Under the pieces are notes generated by a model, which saw nothing but the letters and a program-made list of their open reading frames with translations, was not told the origin of the DNA and did no database searches. A DNA stretch of 64,000 bases from Bog-756 sp050011635 (GTDB lineage: Bacteria > Actinomycetota > Acidimicrobiia > Acidimicrobiales > RAAP-2). Shown one piece after another: positions 56,183 to 64,000 of the stretch. The translations under genes were made by a program, and so were the position numbers. Each line of letters starts with the position of its first letter. The stretch's first letter is position 1. The DNA lies in contig JBEKIU010000001.1 in NCBI GenBank assembly GCA_050011635.1, positions 1 through 64,000 on the forward strand, in the 5' to 3' direction.

Positions 56183-57489
56183 CGGGGGGACAGCCGCCGC
56201 CAAGGCCGGTCGGCGATGGGCGCCGAGCGCTCTTGGGCGGCGATGTTGATGAGGATGCCCACCGCGGCCATGGTGACGATCAGCGACGACCCACCGAAGG
56301 AGACGAAGGGCAACGGGATGCCGGTGACCGGCAGGACGCCGATCACCGCGCCGATGTTGATCACCGCCTGGCTGGTGATCCAGGTGGTGATACCCACGGC
56401 CAGCAGGCTGCCGAACCGGTCTGGCGCTGCGGTCGCGGCCCGGAGCCCGTACCAGGCCAGGGCAAAGAACAGGCCCAGGAGGAAGAAGGCGCCGATCAGG
56501 CCGAGCTCCTCTCCCACCACCGAGAAGATGAAGTCGGTGTGGGCGTTGGGCAGGGTGCCGTACTTCTCACGGCCACCACCGAGGCCCAGCCCGAAGATGT
56601 GCCCCGATCCCAAACCGATCAGCGACTGCCAGACCTGGTAGCCCGTCCCCGACTTGCTGGCACCGGGGTTGAGGAAGGAGAGGATCCGGTCGCGCCGGTA
56701 CGGATCGGCCAGTCCGACGATGAGGGCGAGCGCGGCGAAGGCCCCGAGGAGCTTCATGATCGGGGCCATCGGCACCCCGCCCATGAACAGGATGCCGAAG
56801 GCGATGCAGCTGAGGACCAGCGCGGTCCCCATGTCGGGTTGCTTCAGGATGAGGACCCCGGAGATCCCGAGCACAGCCAGGACGGGTACCAGGACCATCT
56901 TCGGGTCGGCCGCGGGATTCGCCCGTCGGGTCAACAGGTCGGCGGCGAAGACGGCCAGCGCCAGCTTCATCAGCTCCGACGGTTGCAATTGCAGCATCCC
57001 GAAGCCGATCCACCGTGACGATCCTCCGGCCGACACACCGAGGTGGGGCACCAGCACGACCACCAGCAGCCCGAGGGTCACCACCACCAGCGGTCCCCTG
57101 ACCTTTCGCCACTTGCGGTAGTCCATACGGGCGAACAGGAGGAGACCGCAGGTCCCGACGCCCATGTACATCGCCTGACGGATGAGGATCGCCCAGGGCG
57201 ACCCGTAGATGCTGAGGGAGATGATGGGGGACGCCGAGCCGACCATGACCAGTCCGAACACGCACAGGGCTCCGACCAGGACGGCCAGTGCGGGTGCTGT
57301 TCTCAGCCGCACCGCCCTCACCCGGACGGACCGGCCCGGGCCTTTCGGTTCCGGCACCGCGGTGGGGCGGTTGGTGTGGGTGGGCGCGTCGGTCGGTCCG
57401 GTGGTGGCCCGAGGCCTCACCGCCGTGGTCGTGCTCGACGGATGACGTCCCCTGGTGACCGTCCGGGCCGACGCTGTCCGCTCAACCAC
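56179..57489 (-). CDS. ftsW: peptidoglycan glycosyltransferase FtsW (SEDS family)
   Basis: Ten-helix SEDS polymerase working with FtsI at the septum. Family marks are GSSRWIGFGMLQLQPSELMKLALA, LKQPDMGTALV, the large-loop segment KYGTLPNAHTDFIFSVVGEELG, and GIPLPFVSFGGSSLI at the end. The N-terminal 60 residues are a hydrophilic Thr/Pro/Arg extension typical of actinobacteria. GTG start at 57489. murD normally lies just upstream in dcw clusters but is not here. Confidence 0.95.
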   Translation of the reverse strand: MVERTASARTVTRGRHPSSTTTAVRPRATTGPTDAPTHTNRPTAVPEPKGPGRSVRVRAVRLRTAPALAVLVGALCVFGLVMVGSASPIISLSIYGSPWAILIRQAMYMGVGTCGLLLFARMDYRKWRKVRGPLVVVTLGLLVVVLVPHLGVSAGGSSRWIGFGMLQLQPSELMKLALAVFAADLLTRRANPAADPKMVLVPVLAVLGISGVLILKQPDMGTALVLSCIAFGILFMGGVPMAPIMKLLGAFAALALIVGLADPYRRDRILSFLNPGASKSGTGYQVWQSLIGLGSGHIFGLGLGGGREKYGTLPNAHTDFIFSVVGEELGLIGAFFLLGLFFALAWYGLRAATAAPDRFGSLLAVGITTWITSQAVINIGAVIGVLPVTGIPLPFVSFGGSSLIVTMAAVGILINIAAQERSAPIADRPWRRLSPR

Positions 57490-57597
57490 CGCAACCTCCC
57501 CCGATCGGTGGCACGGCCACCTCTCCGACCTCTCCCGCCCCTGTGTCCATCCCCCTAGCCTCGTCCACCGGGGCCCCCGGGTGGTGGAGCCTGGTCA

Positions 57598-58629
57598 TCA
57601 GACCTTCCCCACCGACAGGAAGTCCCCGTAGAAGATGCCCAGGCCGAGGGCGGCGAAGAGCCCGGCCAGGATCCAGAAGCGGACGATCACGGTGGTCTCG
57701 GGCCATCCCAGCAGTTCGAAATGGTGGTGCAGCGGGGCCATGAGGAAGACCCGACGGTGGAAGACCCGGAAGCTCACCACCTGGATGACCACCGACAGGG
57801 TGACGATGACGAACAGGCCGCCGATGACGACCAGCAACAGGTCGAGGTTCATCAACAGGCACAGGGCGGCGAGCGCCGCTCCGATGGACAGCGACCCGGT
57901 GTCACCCATGAAGATCTTGGCCGGTGCCGCGTTCCACCACAGGAAGCCGAGGCAGGCGCCGGCCAGGGCCACCGCGGCCAGGGCCAGGTCGAGGGCGTCG
58001 CCCACGTGGTAGATGGAGAAGTGACGGTACTGCCAGTACCCGATGATGGCGAGGCATGCGAAGCAGAAGGTCGACGCCCCGGCGGCCAGCCCGTCCAGGC
58101 CGTCGGTCAGGTTCACCGCATTGGCCGAGGCCACGATGATCACGGTGGCCCAGATCACCCACAAGCCCGTGCCCATGTGGAACCCGATCGAATCGTATCG
58201 GGTGAAGGACAGCGCGGTGGAGGCGTGGGCCCAGTACACCGCAAGTAACGAGAACAGCACCCCGAGGCCGATCTGGGCACTGAACTTGGCCCGCTTGTTG
58301 AGCCCCAGGCTCCGACGGTGGCGCACCTTGATCCAGTCGTCGGCACAGCCGATGAGACCTGCCCCGACCAGGGCCAATATGATCAGCGCCCCCGATCGGG
58401 AGAAGGTCACCCCGGGCACGGCGTGGGCGGCGAGGTAGCCGGCGACCACCGCGGCCACGATGCCGATTCCGCCCATGGTGGGCGTACCCGCCTTGGCGAT
58501 GTGGACCTGGGGCCCGTCCTCCCTGATCTGCTGGCCGATGTTGTGCTTCACCAGCCAGCGGATGAGGAACGGGGTCGACAGCACCGCCACCCACAGGGCG
58601 ACGCCGCCTGAGGTCATCAGCGAGATCAC
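57598..58629 (-). CDS. mraY: phospho-MurNAc-pentapeptide transferase
   Basis: Membrane enzyme that makes lipid I on undecaprenyl phosphate; 343 aa with ten helices. Active-site motifs are GLIGCADDWIKV, VNLTDGLDGLAAG and FMGDTGSLSIGAALA, and the HHHFELLGW motif is near the end. GTG at 58629 overlaps the murE stop by 4 nt (GTGA), so nothing can lie between murE and mraY; murF is therefore absent here. Confidence 0.97.
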   Translation of the reverse strand: MISLMTSGGVALWVAVLSTPFLIRWLVKHNIGQQIREDGPQVHIAKAGTPTMGGIGIVAAVVAGYLAAHAVPGVTFSRSGALIILALVGAGLIGCADDWIKVRHRRSLGLNKRAKFSAQIGLGVLFSLLAVYWAHASTALSFTRYDSIGFHMGTGLWVIWATVIIVASANAVNLTDGLDGLAAGASTFCFACLAIIGYWQYRHFSIYHVGDALDLALAAVALAGACLGFLWWNAAPAKIFMGDTGSLSIGAALAALCLLMNLDLLLVVIGGLFVIVTLSVVIQVVSFRVFHRRVFLMAPLHHHFELLGWPETTVIVRFWILAGLFAALGLGIFYGDFLSVGKV

Positions 58630-60056
58630 GGTCGGACGCCGCCCGGTTCGGGGTCCGCCGACCGACCGGCGAGGGCCCGCCGCGCTTCGAGGCGATCGTC
58701 GAAGGGGACCACCCCGTCGGCCACGACCTGGGTGGTTTCGTGGCCCTTTCCGGCGATGACGACCACGTCCCCCGGTCCGGCCATCCCGACCGCCGCGTCG
58801 ATGGCCCCGGCCCTGTCCGGCTCGACCACCAGCTCCACACCGTCGCCGATGCCGGGCCGGATCTGGTCGATGATGGCCCCCGGGTCCTCATCCCGCGGAT
58901 TGTCCGAGGTCAGCACGATGGTGTCGGACCAGCGGGTGGCCGCGGCACCCATCTCCGGGCGCTTCCCCTGGTCGCGATCACCGCCGCAACCGAACAGGCA
59001 GATCACCCGCCCCGATCCGGCCAGCTCCCGGGCCGCGGCGAGGACGACGTCCAACCCGGCCGGGGTATGGGCGTAGTCGACCAGCACCGTGAACGGGGTC
59101 CCCGCCGACACCACCTCCATCCGACCGGCGATCGGGGCCGCGCCGGCCAGACCGGCGGCGATCTGGTCCACGTCCAGCCCGAGGGCGTCGGTCACCGTCG
59201 CCGCCATCACCGCATTGTCGATGTTGAACACCCCCGACAGGGGCACGCTCATGGGACGGCCGCGCCACCGGAACGATGAAGAACCTACGGCCAGCACGAT
59301 GTCGGAGGCGTCCGACCGCTGGACCGGGATCACCCGGTGGCCAGCCACCCGGTCGGCCAATCGCCGGCCCCACTGGTCGTCCACGTTGATCGCCGCCACC
59401 CTGGCCGCCTTCGGCTCGAAGAGCCTCGCCTTGGCCTCGAAGTACTCGTCCATCGTCCGGTGGTGGTCGAGATGGTCACGACTGAGATTGGTGAACGCCG
59501 CCACATCGAAGACGATGCCGTCCACCCGGTGCTGGTCCAACCCGTGCGAGGACACCTCCATGGCCACTGCCCCGGTTCCCGCGGCCCGGAACGCGGCCAG
59601 CTGGGCCTGCAGCACCGGGGACTCCGGGGTGGTCCGCGACCCGCCCAACGTCCCGATCACCCCGGTCGGTTCGCCCGAATGGGCCAGGATGGACCGCACC
59701 AGCTGGGTCACCGTCGTCTTCCCGTTGGTGCCGGTGACGCCCACCATCTTCATCGCCCTCGAAGGGTGCCCGTTGAACGCCGATGCCACCGTGGCCATGG
59801 CCGGCCTGACCGCACCGGCCGCCACCCGCACCTGGGTCACGTCGAGATCGAGGAACCGGTCGCACAACAGCGAGGTGGCCCCGCCGGTCACCGCGTGAGC
59901 GGCATGGAGGTGGCCGTCGGTGTGCTCGCCGGGAACGCAGCAGAACAGCGAACCCGGGCCGACCAGCCTGCTGTCGAAGTCCACCGCCGTCACCTCGGTG
60001 GAAGCCGGATCGCCGCGGACATCGAGCACATCGAGGTCATGGATCAGCTTGGTCAT
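58626..60056 (-). CDS. murE: UDP-MurNAc-tripeptide ligase
   Basis: Adds the third stem-peptide residue. The ATP loop GTNGKTT is at residues 109-115. MEVSSHGLDQHRVDG and DYAHTPAGLDVVL are conserved, and the specificity motif TSDNPRDED contains DNPR, which selects meso-diaminopimelate. The wall is therefore predicted to be DAP-type. ATG at 60056 gives 476 aa; GTG at 60062 is possible. Confidence 0.95.
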   Translation of the reverse strand: MTKLIHDLDVLDVRGDPASTEVTAVDFDSRLVGPGSLFCCVPGEHTDGHLHAAHAVTGGATSLLCDRFLDLDVTQVRVAAGAVRPAMATVASAFNGHPSRAMKMVGVTGTNGKTTVTQLVRSILAHSGEPTGVIGTLGGSRTTPESPVLQAQLAAFRAAGTGAVAMEVSSHGLDQHRVDGIVFDVAAFTNLSRDHLDHHRTMDEYFEAKARLFEPKAARVAAINVDDQWGRRLADRVAGHRVIPVQRSDASDIVLAVGSSSFRWRGRPMSVPLSGVFNIDNAVMAATVTDALGLDVDQIAAGLAGAAPIAGRMEVVSAGTPFTVLVDYAHTPAGLDVVLAAARELAGSGRVICLFGCGGDRDQGKRPEMGAAATRWSDTIVLTSDNPRDEDPGAIIDQIRPGIGDGVELVVEPDRAGAIDAAVGMAGPGDVVVIAGKGHETTQVVADGVVPFDDRLEARRALAGRSADPEPGGVRP

Positions 60057-60124
60057 CAGCACGAGAGGGTGTTCCAGGTGGTCGGGCGCGACGGAGGGCT
60101 CCCACGATTGGGGTCAGGGCCCAC

Positions 60125-61987
60125 CTAAGGCCCTTCCGTGGTCGCTCCAGCCGGCACCGAGATGCTACCCGTGCCACCGACGGCAGAATTCGATGCCGAA
60201 GTCGTTCCCGCCGCGGTGGTGGGAATACCGTAGTGGTGCAGGGCATAGGCCATAATGGTGGAGAAGACCGGCGCGGCCACAGCACCGCCGTAGATGGGGG
60301 TGGGGTGGTCGAGGACCACCACCGCCGACAGCACCGGGTTCTGAGCGGGGGCGAAACCTGCGAACGACCCGACATAGGCTCCCGAGATGTAGCCCAGGTG
60401 GCTCGGATTGGGGATCTGGGCCGTACCGGTCTTGCCGGCCACCGTGTACCCGTCGACGGCGGCCTCGGTCCCGGTCCCCGAGTTCACCACCCCTTCGAGC
60501 ATGGAGACCAGCTCGGCGTCCGTGGTGGGGTTGATGACCCGGTGCTTGCTCGACGGGCGGACAGCGGTCACGACCCCCGAGGGGCTCACGGTGCCCCGCA
60601 CCAGGCTCGGAGCTACGAACACGCCCCCGTTGGCCACCGCATTGTAGGCATCGAGGATCTGCTGGGCCGTCACCGCGTCATCCTGTCCGATGGGCGTCGA
60701 GCCGATGGAGGTCCCGGTCCAGGTGCTGGCCCCCGGCACCAGGCCCTCCGACTCTCCCGGGAAATCGAGACCGGTCGGATGGCCGAACCCGAGGTTGCTG
60801 ATTTGGGCCAGGAGCGGGTCCTCCCCCAACCTTTGGGCGATTTCGATGGTCCCGAGGTTGGAGGACTGGGCCAGGATCTGGCTGGCGGTGAGGACCTCGT
60901 TGCCGTGCGATTCGGCGTCGTGGAACGTGTAGGTGCCCATATGCAGCGAGGCGGGGACGTTGATCCTCTGGTCCGGAGTGATCAGACCGTCGGCCAGGGC
61001 CGCGGAGAACGTGACCAGCTTGAACACCGAACCCGGCTCGTAGACCTGGGTGACGGCGTAGTTTGCCGGCGCCTCCTCCACGCCGGCCGGAAGGGTGTCC
61101 GCTCCGGACACCAGGGTCGGTCCGGACGTCGACTGGATGCCCGAGGGCTCGGGTGCCCGCTTGTCGGCCTCGGTGGCCCCGGTCGTCGCCGACCCGGACG
61201 TCGCCTGAAGGTCGGCCATGGCCAGGATGTCGCCCGTCTTCACGTCCTCGACCACGGCGATGCCACTGAAGGCGTGGGATGCGGCGATCTCGGCCCCGAG
61301 GGCCTGCTCGGCGACGTACTGCACAGCCTCATCGATGCTCAGCTCCAGCCCGGTACCGGGTCGGGTGGGCACCGAGCCATTACCGGAACCGGGCAGCGCC
61401 ACCCCGCCGGGTGACTCCAACAGGTTCTCCGAACCGGACCTGCCCGCCAACAACGACTGGTACTGGTACTCGAGCCCGGACGTCCCATTCCCGTTCCAGC
61501 CGGTCGACCCGACGACGGGAAGGGCCAACTGCCCGTCGGGCTGCACCCGCTGCGCCTCGGGGACCAGGTTGATCCCGGCCAACGCCAGTGCGGTCACCTT
61601 GGCTGCCACCGCGTCGGACACGCGATGGGCGAGGTAGACGAAGCCCGAAGGCTCGGTGAGCTCGCTCCGGAGCTGGTCGGTCGGGATCCCGAGGACCGGG
61701 GAGAGCGCCGCCGCAGTGGTGGCCGGGTGGGTGATGAGCAGCGGATCGGCCACCACGGTCTGCTTGGTGACCGACTCGGCCAGCACCTCGCCGTTGCGGT
61801 CGTAGATGGCACCGCGGACGGCCGGGACGGTGATCGTCTGGGCCAGCTCCGATGTCGACAAGGAGGCGTAGTGCTGATGGCTGAACTCCTGGACGCCGAC
61901 CAGGCGGACGACCAGGGCGACGAAGACCAGTACCAGCACCAGACGCATGGCGCGGGTGCGCCGGCCCAGCAGGACGGATGGGCTCAC
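60125..61987 (-). CDS. ftsI: division-specific penicillin-binding protein (transpeptidase) FtsI
   Basis: Class B PBP, 620 aa. An N-terminal membrane helix (about 14-32), a dimerisation domain starting VRGAIYDRNGEVLA, and the transpeptidase domain are present. The three catalytic motifs are seen: SVFK at 320-323, SSN at 375-377 and KTGTA at 519-523. A Ser/Thr/Ala-rich insertion at about 261-308, just before the catalytic Ser, is longer than usual. GTG at 61987 overlaps ftsL by 4 bp. Confidence 0.95.
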   Translation of the reverse strand: MSPSVLLGRRTRAMRLVLVLVFVALVVRLVGVQEFSHQHYASLSTSELAQTITVPAVRGAIYDRNGEVLAESVTKQTVVADPLLITHPATTAAALSPVLGIPTDQLRSELTEPSGFVYLAHRVSDAVAAKVTALALAGINLVPEAQRVQPDGQLALPVVGSTGWNGNGTSGLEYQYQSLLAGRSGSENLLESPGGVALPGSGNGSVPTRPGTGLELSIDEAVQYVAEQALGAEIAASHAFSGIAVVEDVKTGDILAMADLQATSGSATTGATEADKRAPEPSGIQSTSGPTLVSGADTLPAGVEEAPANYAVTQVYEPGSVFKLVTFSAALADGLITPDQRINVPASLHMGTYTFHDAESHGNEVLTASQILAQSSNLGTIEIAQRLGEDPLLAQISNLGFGHPTGLDFPGESEGLVPGASTWTGTSIGSTPIGQDDAVTAQQILDAYNAVANGGVFVAPSLVRGTVSPSGVVTAVRPSSKHRVINPTTDAELVSMLEGVVNSGTGTEAAVDGYTVAGKTGTAQIPNPSHLGYISGAYVGSFAGFAPAQNPVLSAVVVLDHPTPIYGGAVAAPVFSTIMAYALHHYGIPTTAAGTTSASNSAVGGTGSISVPAGATTEGP

Positions 61988-62466
61988 TGCCCGGCTGTTG
62001 CCGCGGAGCTGGCCGTGGCGGCCGGGTCCTGGCCCGGGAGGGGTGCCGTCTGGGGAACGGGGAGCGGGACATCGAGAGGCACCTGCGGCAGATCGACCAC
62101 ATAAGGCGTGGCCAGAAGGCCCTGCCGCTTGGCTTGAGCCACCACCACCGGGGGCGCGGCCTTCTCGGCCACTTCCACCTGGAAGGCCTTCTGGGTGACA
62201 ACGGCCGCGGCCAGCTGGCTCTGGGTCGTGGCCAGGCTGACCTGGCCCTCGCTGACCAGGGCGTCACCGACCACCACCGTGAGAAGACTCCCGACCACGA
62301 GGGCTCCCGACACCCACATGGTCCACCGCCGGACCGATCGCGTGGCCGACCTGGAGCGGCGGGCGGGCTCGAGGACCCGCAGCGGTGGCCGACGGTCCCG
62401 GGACGGCTCGGGACGGGGCGCGGTACGTGACGACAGGCGCGGGGCCACTGAGGTCGGCGGGGCCAT
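61984..62466 (-). CDS. ftsL: FtsL-like small division protein
   Basis: 160-aa bitopic protein by position and layout. It has a basic Arg/Pro-rich cytoplasmic part (1-50), one membrane helix (MWVSGALVVGSLLTVVVGDALV), a short coiled-coil-like stretch (EGQVSLATTQSQLAAAVVTQKAFQVEVA) and a Pro-rich C-terminus. FtsL sequences diverge strongly, so the call relies on its place between rsmH and ftsI. It has a 1-nt overlap with the rsmH stop. Confidence 0.85.
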   Translation of the reverse strand: MAPPTSVAPRLSSRTAPRPEPSRDRRPPLRVLEPARRSRSATRSVRRWTMWVSGALVVGSLLTVVVGDALVSEGQVSLATTQSQLAAAVVTQKAFQVEVAEKAAPPVVVAQAKRQGLLATPYVVDLPQVPLDVPLPVPQTAPLPGQDPAATASSAATAGQ

Positions 62467-63461
62467 CAGGCCACTTCCCCGCCGGCGGCCGATCCACTGG
62501 ACGAGCCGGGCAGGCGTTCGATGACCCGGAGCCGGGCGGCCTCGGCTCGGCGATTGCGACCCACCTCGTCCTCGGTCGGGCGCCGCGCCCCGCGAGCGAC
62601 GAGGCGGAACTGCGGGTCGGCGCCGCAGACGCAGGGAAGGCCGGGTGGGCACCTGCAGTCGTCGGTGGCCATGCGGGTGAAGAACGTCTTCACCAGCCGG
62701 TCCTCTCCCGAGTGGTAGGCGATGACCACGCACCGCCCGCCGGGTCCGAGGAGGTCGAGGGCGTCAGCGAGCGCTGTCTGCAGTTGGTCGAGCTCCTCGT
62801 TGACCGTGATCCGGATGGCCTGGAACACACGACGCGCCGGATGCCCGCCGGTCCGCCGGGTGGCCGCCGGGATGGCCTCCCTCACCACATCGGCCAACTG
62901 CCCCGTGGTGGTCAACGGCCGAGCGGCCACGATGGCGCGCGCGATACGCCGGGCGAACCGTCCTTCACCGTTGTCGGCGAAGATCTCGACCAGGGCTTCC
63001 TCGTCGTACTCGTTCACGACGTCGGCAGCGGTGCGTCCCGTCGTCGGATCCATCCTCATGTCCAGGACCGCATCGCGACGGTAGGAGAACCCTCGCCCGG
63101 GCACGTCCAGCTGGGGTGAACTGACTCCGAGGTCGAACAAGACCCCACTGAGCCTGTGGTGGCCGGTGGACGACCCGGACCCGTCCTGCAGTTCACGGAC
63201 GACGTCGCTCAGCGCGTCGAACCGTGACTGGCGGACCGCGGCCCGGCTCCCGAACGGGGCCAGCTCCTCGGTGGCCGCGGCCACGGCCAGCGGATCACGG
63301 TCGATCCCGAGGATCGTGATGCCGGGGTTGGCCCGGAGCAGGGCGGCGGCGTGGCCCCCACCCCCGAGCGTGGCGTCGACCACCAGGCCCGGGGGCACCG
63401 GGCTCAACAGCTCGACCACCTCCGTGGTCATGACCGGCTCGTGGTCGAATGTCTGGCTCAT
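62466..63461 (-). CDS. rsmH: 16S rRNA (cytosine1402-N4)-methyltransferase
   Basis: RsmH (MraW), 331 aa. It shows the SAM motif VVDATLGGGGHAAALL, GIDRDPLAVAAA, the FDLGVSSPQLD signature and RVFQAIRITVNEELDQL with VVIAYHSGEDRLVK. A C-terminal CRCPPGLPCVCG cysteine cluster is present. The ATG at 63461 has GAGGG 7 nt upstream, but that site is inside a 17-bp inverted repeat that can hide it. Frames open further upstream are not conserved. Confidence 0.96.
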   Translation of the reverse strand: MSQTFDHEPVMTTEVVELLSPVPPGLVVDATLGGGGHAAALLRANPGITILGIDRDPLAVAAATEELAPFGSRAAVRQSRFDALSDVVRELQDGSGSSTGHHRLSGVLFDLGVSSPQLDVPGRGFSYRRDAVLDMRMDPTTGRTAADVVNEYDEEALVEIFADNGEGRFARRIARAIVAARPLTTTGQLADVVREAIPAATRRTGGHPARRVFQAIRITVNEELDQLQTALADALDLLGPGGRCVVIAYHSGEDRLVKTFFTRMATDDCRCPPGLPCVCGADPQFRLVARGARRPTEDEVGRNRRAEAARLRVIERLPGSSSGSAAGGEVA

Positions 63462-63462
63462 C

Positions 63463-63566
63463 CGCAGTCCCTCGACCGGCACGATGCTTGCGGGTGGAGT
63501 GCCGCGACGCTCACTCTGGAAGCAGGCGGAGGAGGATTCTTCCAGAGATCCGGTCGAGGGACTGCG
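63463..63566 (-). promoter_or_regulatory. nested-stem structured leader RNA that buries the rsmH ribosome-binding site
   Basis: A perfect 17-bp inverted repeat (arms 63566-63550 and 63479-63463) closes a 70-nt interior. Inside, a perfect 9-bp hairpin pairs 63547-63539 with 63522-63514 around a 16-nt loop that contains CCTCCTCC. A short alternative stem (63516-63512 with 63501-63497) overlaps the inner hairpin. The rsmH Shine-Dalgarno GAGGG (63473-63469) lies wholly in the outer 3' arm. Position matches the known actinobacterial mraW RNA motif; the family match itself is not verified here. Confidence 0.8.
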
Positions 63567-63880
63567 CATGGGCCAGACCCGCTCGATGTGTACGTCCTGA
63601 CGGGCGACGGCGGCCAGCCCCGATTCGAATGGCGTCGGCCGGCGGCATCCGTCTGACCGCCCTCCGGGCACCAGCGTCTGGACCGGCGCCGTCGACGTGG
63701 AGATGGTCCGGATACCGCTCCGGTCGGCCAAGGCATCCGATCCCCTGGCCCCGCCGGCGGGGTGGTCGGGGCTGATGCGACCGGCGCCGTTCGGCTCGGC
63801 GCCGTGGATGCCGGAATCGGCGGACCCAGACGGGGGGACGGGAAGGCTGGCGCGTACGACATGGAGGCGCACCGGGGCAC
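63567..63880. other. mraZ-rsmH intergenic spacer with a 7-bp hairpin
   Basis: No supported gene. The minus-strand frame stays open through here but has no conserved sequence. A perfect hairpin GGCGCCG-N7-CGGCGCC (63783-63803) lies about 80 nt after the mraZ stop and could end or pause mraZ transcription. No convincing -35/-10 pair for rsmH was found. Confidence 0.55.
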
Positions 63881-64000
63881 TCAGCCGTCGTCGCCCTGGG
63901 TGAGTCGTTCCTCCTCGGGCAGCACCTTTTGGTCCCAGGTCTCCCGGTTCCACAGCTCCACCCGGTCGATCGCCCCGAGGACCAAGACGTCTCCCACCAG
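63881..64000 (-). CDS. mraZ: MraZ, C-terminal fragment cut by the window edge
   Basis: The last 39 codons of mraZ, a repressor of the dcw cluster. The minus strand reads in one frame to the TGA at 63883-63881. The segment VLVLGAIDRVELWNRETWDQK matches the second AbrB-like half of MraZ, which ends in a strand plus the typical E-W-x-x-x-x-W helix. The acidic tail is EEERLTQGDDG. The start and the N-terminal DNA-binding half are outside the window. Confidence 0.88.
   Translation of the reverse strand: MVGDVLVLGAIDRVELWNRETWDQKVLPEEERLTQGDDG

Noticed and set aside
57490..57597. Possible small or broken murD between mraY and ftsW
   Set aside because: Only 108 bp is available and no Mur-ligase motif is visible on either strand.
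62466..63953. N-terminal extension of RsmH up to 63953
   Set aside because: The conserved protein begins at 63461 with a correctly spaced Shine-Dalgarno. The upstream frame is Pro/Arg-rich and overlaps the inverted-repeat leader and the mraZ end.

Overview
This window is a gene-dense, very GC-rich chromosomal segment with housekeeping gene content. It looks actinobacterial and, by inference, most like the class Acidimicrobiia. Pointers are a Bpa/PafE-type proteasome activator, a DUF3151 protein, SepF and DivIVA/Wag31 beside ftsZ, no ftsA, a PyrR-led pyrimidine operon, menaquinone genes and GTG/TTG starts. No rRNA, tRNA, CRISPR array, phage gene or insertion sequence was seen.

Layout. (1) 1-482 has no gene but carries an array of 8-bp repeats. 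(2) 483-18376 is almost all minus strand. Transcription order is an Nfu-type Fe-S protein, a prepilin-peptidase-like protein, aroC-aroK-aroB-aroQ, an Xaa-Pro peptidase, efp, nusB, then pyrR-pyrB-pyrC-carA-carB-pyrD-pyrF. Most neighbours overlap by 1-8 bp. A clear PyrR-binding hairpin lies directly on the pyrR ribosome-binding site. (3) 18395-25954 holds small conserved hypotheticals, a flavin-reductase-like protein, a lipoprotein, DUF3151, tyrS, a carotenoid oxygenase and an LCP-family cell-wall ligase. (4) 25973-31766 is a menaquinone island (menD, menH-like, menA, menB, menE) on alternating strands. (5) 31835-44560 has a short-chain dehydrogenase, a DUF255/thioredoxin-domain protein, a phosphodiesterase, the proteasome activator, dnaE, an Rrf2 regulator, a histidine phosphatase and a primary-like sigma factor. 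(6) 44588-64000 is a minus-strand division and cell-wall (dcw) cluster. Transcription order is mraZ (3' end only), rsmH, ftsL, ftsI, murE, mraY, ftsW, murG, murC, murB, ftsQ, ftsZ, pgeF, yggS, sepF, yggT, divIVA, a DksA-like protein, lspA, rluD.

How the genes work together. The pyr operon makes UMP and is probably shut down by UMP-loaded PyrR at the level of translation. The aro genes supply chorismate, the precursor used by the men genes. The dcw cluster makes peptidoglycan precursors and the septum, but murF and murD are missing from their usual places.

Most notable non-coding signals. A 104-nt nested inverted-repeat leader buries the rsmH ribosome-binding site. It occupies the position of the known actinobacterial mraW RNA motif. 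Several genes have a TANNNT -10 box 6-8 nt before the start codon, which suggests leaderless mRNAs. Short tandem arrays (8, 9, 13 and 30 bp units) and palindrome clusters sit in intergenic regions.
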